From contig JAUVKE010000046.1 of the NCBI GenBank assembly GCA_030592105.1, forward strand, positions 1 through 12,086: 12,086 nucleotides of DNA, read 5' to 3'. The position numbers and the translations under genes were made by a program. The stretch comes from Desulfobacteraceae bacterium (lineage in GTDB: Bacteria; Desulfobacterota; Desulfobacteria; Desulfobacterales; BuS5). The first letter of the stretch is position 1. Each line of letters starts with the position of its first letter. Shown here in pieces: positions 1 through 5,852 of this stretch. The notes beneath the pieces were generated by a model. It saw nothing but the letters and a program-made list of their open reading frames with translations. It did no database searches and was not told where the DNA came from.

Positions 1-1
1 G

Positions 2-514
2 AGATTTTTTCAGGATCCGCAGATGGTGGAAGATCTGGCTCAGGAAACTTTTTTTCGTGCCTTTCGTTATCGAAAAAGTTATCGGAGTGAAGTACCGATA
101 AAATACTGGCTCTCCAGGATAGCCCTTCGTCTCTGCTATGATGCCCTCAGAAAAAAGCAGAAACTTAAGGAAGTTTCTGTCTCAGATATTAATATTGATA
201 CTGTAAATGAGCTGGAAACAAAATTATCCTGGGAAAATCAGAGAAAAAGGGCTGATCCAGAAGCAAGTCTGATAACCAGGGAGCTTTTGGAAATGATGCT
301 GGCGCATCTTTCGGAAAAAGACCGGATGATACTTATTCTTACAGCGGTTGAAGGGATGACATCAAAAGAGACGGCAGGGATGATGGGGTTGACCACGGCC
401 GGTGTTAAAATGAGGATTTGCAGGGCCCGGCGCTCAATGCTTCAGAAGCTTAACAGGACACTGGAGCTCAAATCGGAAAAAACAGGGGAGGGGGTGCAGG
501 ATGAAGCAATATAG
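2..514 (+). CDS. ECF-type RNA polymerase sigma factor, 5' end outside the window
   Basis: This is a sigma-70 family factor of the extracytoplasmic-function type, which directs RNA polymerase to a small regulon. The frame is already open at base 2, and the residues before the first ATG (base 23) read as part of conserved region 2 (DPQMVEDLAQETFFRAFRY), so the gene starts upstream of the window. Region 2 continues through YWLSRIALRLCYDALRKK, the part that normally contacts the -10 element and core enzyme. Region 4 is the C-terminal helix-turn-helix (LSEKDRMILILTAVEGMTSKETAGMMGLTTAGVKMRICRAR), which normally binds the -35 element. The linker between the two is charged, as is usual. The stop overlaps the next gene by 14 bases, which suggests translational coupling with a putative anti-sigma factor. 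The stimulus and regulon cannot be read from the sequence. Confidence 0.93.
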   Translation, partial: RFFQDPQMVEDLAQETFFRAFRYRKSYRSEVPIKYWLSRIALRLCYDALRKKQKLKEVSVSDINIDTVNELETKLSWENQRKRADPEASLITRELLEMMLAHLSEKDRMILILTAVEGMTSKETAGMMGLTTAGVKMRICRARRSMLQKLNRTLELKSEKTGEGVQDEAI

Positions 515-980
515 AACTTTTTGGAAGGATATTAAGACCTGGCTGGGAAAGAACGAGAGTGAAGATATTGTTCGATCAAAACGCTTTTTTCAATTGCTGA
601 AGATCGAGCAGGACAAAACAGCCCCTCTACCTGCCCCTGATTTTTACAGCCGGGTGGCCAGTGGTTTACAAAAGATCGAAGGGGGCGTTAAAGGCAGCCC
701 CCCTTATTTTTTTTGCCCACGGCGAACTTTACCCTGGGCCCTGGCTAGTGCCGGAGTTATATTTCTTATTATCGCTTTCTCCTCCCTGTACACCTTTTTT
801 TCTCCAAAACTTGGCGTAGACGAAGCTCTTTTTGTTCTTACTCCTGAAGTTATTATTCTTGAAAGCCTGTCAGAAACAGAGGATTCAGACTCAAACGGCC
901 TGCTTTTAAATCATGACTCAAAATCCGGCACTCAAAACAGTATTGAATGGCCAAATAGAATATGCATGCTAAGACTGTAA
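501..980 (+). CDS. Single-pass membrane protein, putative anti-sigma factor
   Basis: This 159-residue protein overlaps the end of the sigma gene, and a GGGGAGGGGG-type ribosome site lies inside that gene just ahead of its ATG. The N-terminal half (about 1-75) is charged and presumably cytoplasmic. A hydrophobic segment at about 78-100 (LPWALASAGVIFLIIAFSSL) is a clear membrane span, and a short extracytoplasmic tail of about 55 residues follows. This layout and the position directly after an ECF sigma gene are typical of anti-sigma factors, which hold the sigma at the membrane. The HxxxCxxC zinc motif of ZAS-type anti-sigmas is not present, so the assignment rests on topology and context only. 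The tail is short, and its last residues look unstructured. It could be a 3'-truncated version of a longer protein. Confidence 0.6.
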   Translation: MKQYRTFWKDIKTWLGKNESEDIVRSKRFFQLLKIEQDKTAPLPAPDFYSRVASGLQKIEGGVKGSPPYFFCPRRTLPWALASAGVIFLIIAFSSLYTFFSPKLGVDEALFVLTPEVIILESLSETEDSDSNGLLLNHDSKSGTQNSIEWPNRICMLRL

Positions 981-993
981 AAGGGGAGTTTAA

Positions 994-1035
994 TTGTTAC
1001 TGCTGAAAATACTAATAAATATTTTGATTCATTAA
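994..1035 (+). other. Possible 13-codon remnant or leader peptide
   Basis: A GGGGAG ribosome site at 983-988 is followed five bases later by TTG and 12 further sense codons (MLLLKILINILIH) before TAA. It may be the stub of a third gene of the sigma/anti-sigma operon that was lost before or when the toxin-antitoxin cassette arrived. It may also be chance. No homology can be claimed for so short a peptide. Confidence 0.2.
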
Positions 1036-1053
1036 CGGAGGGTAAACCTGCTG

Positions 1054-1082
1054 TTGACAAATGGTCACTTTATTTGTACATT
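1054..1082 (+). promoter_or_regulatory. Candidate sigma-70 promoter of the toxin-antitoxin module
   Basis: A perfect -35 hexamer TTGACA (1054-1059) is followed after 17 bases by TACATT (1077-1082), which matches the -10 consensus at four of six positions. The spacing is ideal, and the antitoxin ATG lies 27 bases beyond the -10. The -10 is embedded in the palindrome described next, which suggests repression by occlusion. Confidence 0.65.
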
Positions 1083-1092
1083 AATATGTACA
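1075..1092. promoter_or_regulatory. YefM/Phd-type operator palindrome with two TGTACA cores
   Basis: The sequence TGTACATTAATATGTACA consists of two perfect 7-base arms (TGTACAT and ATGTACA) around TAAT. Each arm contains the self-complementary hexamer TGTACA, with the cores 12 bases apart. TGTACA is the recognition core known for YefM-YoeB autoregulation. Here it sits across the -10 region, just ahead of a YefM/Phd-family antitoxin gene. The inference is that the antitoxin, alone or with the toxin, represses its own promoter by binding here. Confidence 0.7.
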
Positions 1093-1109
1093 TTTAAGGA
1101 GGCATTGCA

Positions 1110-1343
1110 ATGAAAACTATTACATTCACCGATTTTCGTAAAAAGGCTTCAAGTTTTATTACTGAAGTGGAACATGGAGAAACACTCGTTCTTTTACGCC
1201 GTGGGAAACCAGTAGCTGAAGTGGTTCCATTTTTCGATGAGATTCCACGGACACCCTCATGGAAAAAACCGGGGATCCGTTTGCAACTCCGGGGAAGTGA
1301 TCTGTCTTCTGCTATCTTAGAAGAGCGTGAGGCCGACGAATGA
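1110..1343 (+). CDS. Type II antitoxin, Phd/YefM family
   Basis: This is a 77-residue DNA-binding antitoxin that should neutralise the toxin encoded next to it. The N-terminal part (ITFTDFRKKASSFITEVEHGETLVLLRRGKPVAEVVPF, about residues 4-41) is the characteristic Phd/YefM fold: a beta strand, a helix at 'DFRKKASSFITEV', then the 'GETLVLLRRGKPVAEVVP' hairpin. The C-terminal tail (about 45-77) is charged and likely disordered until it wraps the toxin. A strong AAGGAGG ribosome site lies eight bases upstream of the ATG. The gene overlaps the toxin by four bases (ATGA), the usual coupling in these modules. It is probably autoregulated through the TGTACA palindrome upstream. Confidence 0.92.
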   Translation: MKTITFTDFRKKASSFITEVEHGETLVLLRRGKPVAEVVPFFDEIPRTPSWKKPGIRLQLRGSDLSSAILEEREADE

Positions 1344-1768
1344 AACTGGCAGTCGATTCATCTTCATTTGCCAAAAGGTACATACAGGAAATTGGCAGCA
1401 ATAAACTCGATGATTTGCTTCAGTATGCTTCGGAGTTGGCTTTATCTGTTATTCTAGTACCCGAGATTATTTCCGCTTTAAGCCGGCGATTGCGAGAACA
1501 TGCCTTGACTGAAATGGATTACCGGCAAGCTAAGAGACAATTGCTGCATGATGTTCGTGATGCAACTATTCTTCAGATTACTCCTGCAGTTGTTGCACGT
1601 TCAGTTAAGCTTTTGGAAAATAATCTATTACGCGCCATGGACTCCTTGCATATCGCTTGTGCTCTGGAGTGGAAAGCAGATCTATTTATCACTTCAGATA
1701 AAAGGCAATTAGATGCGGCCATAATATCCGGACTTAAAACCGAATATGTTGGCCAATTAAACCCTTGA
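1340..1768 (+). CDS. vapC: PIN-domain ribonuclease toxin (VapC-like)
   Basis: This 142-residue protein has the PIN-domain fold, a Mg2+-dependent ribonuclease that as a VapC toxin cleaves RNA and stops translation. The expected acidic active-site residues are all visible: Asp6 in KLAVDSSSFAKRY, Glu42 in LVPEIISALSRR, Asp101 in AMDSLHIACAL and Asp120 in FITSDKRQL. The length is normal for VapC and there is no sign of truncation, so the toxin is probably active. Its start overlaps the stop of the antitoxin gene (ATGA). Pairing of a PIN toxin with a Phd/YefM-type rather than a VapB-type antitoxin is known among type II modules. The RNA target cannot be deduced. Confidence 0.93.
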   Translation: MKLAVDSSSFAKRYIQEIGSNKLDDLLQYASELALSVILVPEIISALSRRLREHALTEMDYRQAKRQLLHDVRDATILQITPAVVARSVKLLENNLLRAMDSLHIACALEWKADLFITSDKRQLDAAIISGLKTEYVGQLNP

Positions 1769-2072
1769 TTGGATGCCACTGGTTTATAAGAAAATGATGA
1801 ATTTTGAATTATGAATGATGAATTAAGGAATTCTACTAATTTATAAAATGCCATTAATCGCTATCTCATTTTCATATTTTGTTGTGCCCGACAGGGCATG
1901 CCGGTTATATAGATCGTCACATAAATAATTTCACTCCGTTATCGTGCCTGCGTATTATAATACCCTTTCTTTCCTCTGGCCTTGTGCCAAATTTTAAATT
2001 CGGGTAATTATCTGACAATCCACAGTTCATTCGTTAAAACCTTTAAAAAAACAGGTCATTTTTATTTTTTGG

Positions 2073-2102
2073 TTGACGATGTACTTGTTAAATGATTATA
2101 TT
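2073..2102 (+). promoter_or_regulatory. Candidate sigma-70 promoter upstream of a terminator hairpin
   Basis: TTGACG (2073-2078) matches the -35 consensus at five of six positions. It is followed after 18 bases by TATATT (2097-2102), which matches the -10 at five of six. Transcription would begin near 2109 and would run into the intrinsic terminator at 2173-2234 before reaching the gene at 2302. Confidence 0.55.
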
Positions 2103-2108
2103 ATATGA

Positions 2109-2234
2109 ATGCAGTAAGAAGCTGCGTTTATAAAAAGTAAAAAAAAATAACAGTCAAAATCCACAAGATAGTAAAGCCAGGAAGGTTTTAAAAGGTCTAA
2201 AAAAAGGCCTGTTAATCTTCCTGGCTTTTTTTTT
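2109..2234 (+). ncRNA. Candidate small RNA or attenuated leader of about 125 nt
   Basis: This interval is bounded by the predicted start site of the promoter at 2073-2102 and the T-run of the terminator at 2226-2234. It contains no good reading frame. It could be a free-standing small RNA, or a leader whose premature termination controls the downstream repeat-protein/ExbB/ExbD/TonB genes. It matches no riboswitch class that I can recognise. Its existence rests only on the promoter-terminator pair. Confidence 0.35.
2173..2234 (+). terminator. Strong intrinsic terminator with nested hairpin
   Basis: AAAGCCAGGAAG (2173-2184) pairs perfectly over 12 bp with CTTCCTGGCTTT (2217-2228), and the T-run extends through 2234. 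The 32-nt loop contains a second short helix (AGGTCT with AGGCCT, one G-U pair). It reads as a rho-independent terminator on the + strand, located 67 bases before the ATG at 2302. Confidence 0.8.
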
Positions 2235-2301
2235 GGTTAGCTTTTTTTATTTTTATCAGCAGCTAATTTTTTACTTAATATTTTAAAATAGGGTTTCTAA
2301 C

Positions 2302-4053
2302 ATGCGGTTATTTTTATCTTTTTTCATCTTTATATGGATCGGCAGTTTTTTTTCACCATCAGTTTTTGCAAAAGAAAATGTTGTAAAAGAGGATTTAAAC
2401 AAGGATGGAAAAATAGATAGAGTTGCCCATTATGACGGAGTCGGAAAAATCTTAAAACTGGAGGTGGATACAAATGCTGACGAATTGATGGACAGGTTTC
2501 AGTATTACGAAAATAGAGTTCTGATACGTTTTGAATCTGATACAGACTATGATCAGCAAATAGATAGTATCAATTATTTTTGTAAAGAAAAACGTATCCG
2601 CCAGGAACGTATAGATAACTCCGGTCATCTGTATCAAATAACCTTTTTTGACGACAAAGAGCGGCCCTTAAGGATTGAGAAAGATTCCATGGATGACGGC
2701 AGATTTGACACTCTTTATTATTTCCGGGAAGGGCTTCTTTATTCTTCCACAAAAGATGCAGACGGTGACGGTGAAATAAACGTATGGCAGACCTTTAAAT
2801 ATGACAAACCTGTTGAAAGAAGAGTTGATGATGATGCTAATGGAGTTATGGAGAGGATAATTAAGTATGATAAAGAAGGCCTTCCCTTTAAAAGCATGCA
2901 CGACCTTGATGGAGACGGACAGATGGAAACTTTTCGTTTTTATCAAGAGGGAGTGATTGCCCTGCAAAAAAAAGATCATGACCATGACGGCCGGTTTGAA
3001 ATCATTACCAGTTTTAAAAACAGCGAACCTTTAAAAGAGCAAAAAGATTCCAATCAGGACGGCATATATGACATTGTTACGGATTTTAAAAACGGAAAAG
3101 CGTTTTACCAAACCAAAGATACTGATTTTAACGAGAAAACAGATTTTTTCTGCTCTTTTGATGATAATGGACTGATTAAAAAGATAGAGGAAGATACAAA
3201 ATCGACCGGAAAAATTGACAGGATAAGAACATATAATAAGGGGAGGCTTGCTAAAATAAAATATGATGCAGATGGAGATCGATATCTTGAAACAGTATCA
3301 TATTTTAAGAAAGAAAAACTCTTTCTCCAGACAGAAGATAAAAACAGGGATCAAAAGCCTGATATTAAAATATATTTTAATAAAAAAGGAGAAAAAGAAA
3401 GAGTTGAAAGTGATACCTGTTTAGACGGCAAAACCGACACCTGGCAATATTACAGGGCAGATCAGATATCCAGGCTTGAAAAGGATGAATCAGGAAACGG
3501 CAAAGTAGACCTTAAAGTTTTTTATAAAAACAGTAAAAAGGAAAAGGCCGCTAAAGACTCTGACGGTGACGGATCTTTTGAAATAACTGAGTGGTTTAAT
3601 AAAGATAAATGGTCCGTTGTTGTTGAACTGGACCAGGATATGGATGGTTCTCCTGAGGCAAGATTCTATTATGTAGACAAAATTCTAAGACAAAAAGAGA
3701 TAGATGAGAATAATGATCATATAATAGATTTTAGAGAATTTTACGATGAAAACGGAAAACTGACCAAAAGCGAAGAAGATGATGGAAATATTGGCGCTAT
3801 AAATATCACATGGCACTATGATGATAAGGGAGATGCCCTGCGCGCTGAAAAGGATAATAATGGAGATGGGAAAATAGATACCTGGTATTTTTATCAAAAG
3901 CAAAACCTTATTGCCGTTAGAGAGGATACAAATAATGACGGGAATCCGGATATATGGGAAGAATACGATGATGCCGAAGCGCTTATAAAACGCGAAAAGG
4001 ATCTCGATTTTGATGGAAATCCGGATATTGAAGATGTTGCTGCTAAAGAATAA
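2302..4053 (+). CDS. Exported protein of about 23 Asp-rich 24-25-residue repeats
   Basis: This 583-residue protein begins with a clear signal peptide (residues 1-23, hydrophobic LFLSFFIFIWIGSFF, probable cleavage after SVFA). The rest is a tandem array with the consensus E-K-D-x-D-x-D-G-x-x-D-x-x-x-Y/F-Y/F-x-x-G-x-L. Each unit pairs a DxDxDG loop, resembling EF-hand, dockerin or thrombospondin type 3 calcium loops, with an aromatic strand. About 22 complete units and a partial last one can be counted. I recognise no named family. An elongated, calcium-stabilised periplasmic or surface rod is an inference. The gene ends 12 bases before exbB, with an AAGGAG site between, so it is very likely co-transcribed with ExbB-ExbD-TonB and may serve the same envelope machine. 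The ribosome site (AGGG) ahead of its own ATG is weak, but the signal peptide fixes the start. Confidence 0.85.
   Translation: MRLFLSFFIFIWIGSFFSPSVFAKENVVKEDLNKDGKIDRVAHYDGVGKILKLEVDTNADELMDRFQYYENRVLIRFESDTDYDQQIDSINYFCKEKRIRQERIDNSGHLYQITFFDDKERPLRIEKDSMDDGRFDTLYYFREGLLYSSTKDADGDGEINVWQTFKYDKPVERRVDDDANGVMERIIKYDKEGLPFKSMHDLDGDGQMETFRFYQEGVIALQKKDHDHDGRFEIITSFKNSEPLKEQKDSNQDGIYDIVTDFKNGKAFYQTKDTDFNEKTDFFCSFDDNGLIKKIEEDTKSTGKIDRIRTYNKGRLAKIKYDADGDRYLETVSYFKKEKLFLQTEDKNRDQKPDIKIYFNKKGEKERVESDTCLDGKTDTWQYYRADQISRLEKDESGNGKVDLKVFYKNSKKEKAAKDSDGDGSFEITEWFNKDKWSVVVELDQDMDGSPEARFYYVDKILRQKEIDENNDHIIDFREFYDENGKLTKSEEDDGNIGAINITWHYDDKGDALRAEKDNNGDGKIDTWYFYQKQNLIAVREDTNNDGNPDIWEEYDDAEALIKREKDLDFDGNPDIEDVAAKE
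2386..4050 (+). repeat. Protein-level tandem repeat array, unit 24-25 residues
   Basis: Units start at about residue 29 and recur every 24-25 residues to the C-terminus. Clear examples are TKDADGDGEINVWQTF, AKDSDGDGSFEITEWF, EKDNNGDGKIDTWYFY and REDTNNDGNPDIWEEY. Some units have lost the acidic loop (for example the one reading ERIDNSGHLYQITFF). DNA-level identity between units is low, so the array is old rather than a recent expansion. Confidence 0.85.
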
Positions 4054-4065
4054 GGAGAAATAAGC

Positions 4066-4677
4066 ATGTTCGATTTTCTTGCAAAAGGCGGGATTATTGT
4101 AATCCCCATACTGTTATGTTCAGTTCTTGCCCTTGCCATATTTATTGAACGGATAATCAATTTTATCAGGATGCGGCGTAAAGGGAGCGGCCTTGCCGAA
4201 AAAACAGCCCGTTTTTTGGAGCAGGGGAATGAAAAGGAGGCTCTTAAAGCTGTTAATGGGAGCGATTCGCCAATGGGGAATGTTCTTGCGCAGGCAATGA
4301 AAGTAAAGGATCATGACAGGGAAATTATTGAAACGGTTATGGTGAATGCCACTGAACAGGAAATAAGAGGGCTCTCTACTTATTTGCAGACCCTTGCAAC
4401 CATAGGAAATATTGCCCCGCTGCTTGGGCTCCTCGGTACGGTCGTTGGAATGATCAAGGCATTTATGGTAATTCAGCAGATGGGGGGTAAGGTGAATGCC
4501 GCTGTTCTGGCAGGTGGAATCTGGGAGGCGATGTTGACAACAGCCCTGGGACTTGGGGTGGCGCTTCCCACCATAGTGGCTCACAGCTATCTCCTTGCCC
4601 AGGTGGACAGGTATGAAGCCCGCCTTCAGAATGGTTCGGTTTTATTTATTAAAGCTCTTGGGTCTGAAAAAAGGTAA
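4066..4677 (+). CDS. exbB: MotA/TolQ/ExbB family proton channel protein (ExbB)
   Basis: This 203-residue inner-membrane protein, with ExbD, forms the proton-driven motor that energises TonB. Three membrane spans are visible: about 8-30 (IIVIPILLCSVLALAIFIE), about 108-134 and about 155-178. The family signature lies in the second span and its flank (GNIAPLLGLLGTVVGMIKAF), and the third contains GIWEAMLTTALGLGVALP. Between spans 1 and 2 is the usual large cytoplasmic segment with the DREIIETVMVNATEQEIRGLSTYLQTLATI helix. The length fits the short ExbB class. An AAGGAG site precedes the ATG, and the gaps to its neighbours are 12 bases on each side. TolQ is an alternative name, but the neighbouring TonB protein and the receptor downstream favour ExbB. 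Confidence 0.93.
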   Translation: MFDFLAKGGIIVIPILLCSVLALAIFIERIINFIRMRRKGSGLAEKTARFLEQGNEKEALKAVNGSDSPMGNVLAQAMKVKDHDREIIETVMVNATEQEIRGLSTYLQTLATIGNIAPLLGLLGTVVGMIKAFMVIQQMGGKVNAAVLAGGIWEAMLTTALGLGVALPTIVAHSYLLAQVDRYEARLQNGSVLFIKALGSEKR

Positions 4678-4689
4678 AGGAGAGTATAT

Positions 4690-5094
4690 ATGCTCGTTCA
4701 CAGGAAAAAAAAGCAGGCATATCAGATACAGGCGCCTCTTACTCCTTTAATAGATATAGTTTTTATGCTTTTGATCTACTTTCTTCTCACCACCAACTTT
4801 ATGGTTGACGAAGGTATAAAGATTAAACTCCCCCAGGCCAGGGCATCTTCGCCCCAGACGCAAAAAGAGATTACGGTATATGTGGACAAGCAGGGAAGTG
4901 TGTTTATTGAAAAAATAAAGCTCTCCCGTGGCGATCTTTTTAAAACCCTGAAAGAAAAAATCGGGGAGCGCCAGGATGTACTGGTTATTATAAAGGCCGA
5001 CAGAGCCGTGATACTCAACAAAGCGGTTAAAGTCATGGATATGGCAAAAGCAGCGGGTGCGGGGAGATTATGTCTGGCAACAGAAAAGGAATAG
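4690..5094 (+). CDS. exbD: ExbD/TolR family biopolymer transport protein (ExbD)
   Basis: This 134-residue protein has a short cytoplasmic N-terminus, one membrane span at about 18-37 (TPLIDIVFMLLIYFLLTTNF) and a periplasmic domain. Asp22 in LTPLIDIVFML is the conserved membrane aspartate that carries protons in this family. The span is followed by the IKIKLPQA motif and by the periplasmic fold, with ITVYVDKQGSVFIEKIKLSRGDL and VLVIIKADRAV strands. An AAAGGAG ribosome site precedes the ATG. The gene is 12 bases after exbB, and its last 25 bases overlap the TonB gene, so all three should be translated from one message. Confidence 0.93.
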   Translation: MLVHRKKKQAYQIQAPLTPLIDIVFMLLIYFLLTTNFMVDEGIKIKLPQARASSPQTQKEITVYVDKQGSVFIEKIKLSRGDLFKTLKEKIGERQDVLVIIKADRAVILNKAVKVMDMAKAAGAGRLCLATEKE

Positions 5095-5795
5095 ATGCCA
5101 TAAGTTTTGGGCTTAAAAATAATAAAAAACCGAATCTGCTCTTTAGATACCTTATTGTTATTTCCCTGGGCATTCACCTGGCGATTTTCTTGCACGTCGC
5201 CAGGATATATGATTCCCGTGCATTAACATGCCTGGAATTCACCCTGGAGAATATATCAAAAGCGGTTGCGCGCAATATTCCCAGGCCAAGGTCGAGGCCG
5301 AAAATAGTTTCCCAGCCAAATGAGATTAAACAGATTCGTATCCAAAAAAAAGTTACTCCGAATTTTAAACCTTTGAAAATGGATAATGCAAAAGATCTGC
5401 CTGATTCCCTGGCAGAGAGTGTCAGCATGCCGGAGGTTCCTGATGGCCAGGGGCTGAAAATTTCAGACTGGCAGCCCGGGACAATGACAGGGGTAAATGA
5501 TTATTTTACCTCCAATGATTATTTTGAAATGGTGAGGCTTAAGATAGAAAGCTGTAAAAAATATCCTGAAGCTGCCAAATCAAAACATATTGAAGGAAGG
5601 GTTGAAATTCGGTTTGTGATTGAAACCAGCGGGAATATATCATCTTTAAAAGTAATAAAACATGCACGACACAGCAGTCTGAACAGGGCTGCTCTGGATG
5701 CGGTAAAAAAAGCAGCCCCTTTTTCAAGGCCGCCGCCGAGTCTGTTTAAATGTCCCCTTCATATTGAGCTTACCATTTTGTTTGAGTTGACGTAA
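5070..5795 (+). CDS. tonB: TonB family energy-transducing protein
   Basis: This 241-residue protein spans the periplasm and passes ExbB/ExbD energy to outer-membrane receptors. The single membrane segment (about 24-44) contains Ser32-Leu-Gly-Ile-His36, the SxxxH pattern of TonB spans that engages ExbD. A basic, proline-containing linker follows (RNIPRPRSRPKIVSQP, about 68-83), shorter and less Pro-rich than in E. coli TonB. The C-terminal domain (about 153-241) carries the expected YFEMVRLKIESCKKYPEAAK, GRVEIRFVIETSGNI, LNRAALDAVKKAAPFSRPP and LTILFEL elements. A GGGGAGA ribosome site lies inside exbD. The ExbB-ExbD-TonB set is complete. The most obvious client in the window is the receptor at 8699-10873. 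Confidence 0.93.
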   Translation: MSGNRKGIDAISFGLKNNKKPNLLFRYLIVISLGIHLAIFLHVARIYDSRALTCLEFTLENISKAVARNIPRPRSRPKIVSQPNEIKQIRIQKKVTPNFKPLKMDNAKDLPDSLAESVSMPEVPDGQGLKISDWQPGTMTGVNDYFTSNDYFEMVRLKIESCKKYPEAAKSKHIEGRVEIRFVIETSGNISSLKVIKHARHSSLNRAALDAVKKAAPFSRPPPSLFKCPLHIELTILFELT

Positions 5796-5835
5796 TTTTA
5801 AATCATACGGAAATTATTTTATCCAGCTTTTTAAT

Positions 5836-5852
5836 AAAGGAAAATAACACTG
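5836..5852 (+). promoter_or_regulatory. Ribosome binding site deciding a CTG start
   Basis: AAAGGA at 5836-5841 is followed by eight bases and then CTG at 5850. All codons between the in-frame TAA at 5835 and GTG 5916 were checked, and none is ATG, GTG or TTG. CTG 5850 is therefore the best-placed initiator. CTG at 5877 also exists but has no ribosome site. Confidence 0.55.

Larger units (their letters stand above)
1769..2301. other. 533-bp AT-rich intergenic region
   Basis: No convincing gene is visible on either strand. Just after the toxin gene there is low-complexity DNA built of GAATTATGAATGATGAATTA-like words, including an 11-base direct repeat AATGATGAATT at 1793-1803 and 1814-1824 (21-base period). 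A small hairpin TGCCC-GACA-GGGCA lies at 1885-1898. The right half holds a promoter-like pair (2073-2102) and a strong terminator (2173-2234), listed separately. The space probably separates two transcription units. Confidence 0.7.

Noticed and set aside
2174..2190. AAGCCAGGAAGG resembles the start of the B12 box of cobalamin riboswitches
   Set aside because: The other conserved cobalamin riboswitch elements are absent, and the bases are fully explained as the left arm of a terminator stem.
4120..4584. 154-residue open frame on the minus strand opposite exbB
   Set aside because: exbB on the + strand is a clear family member. The minus frame shows no domain and is a shadow.
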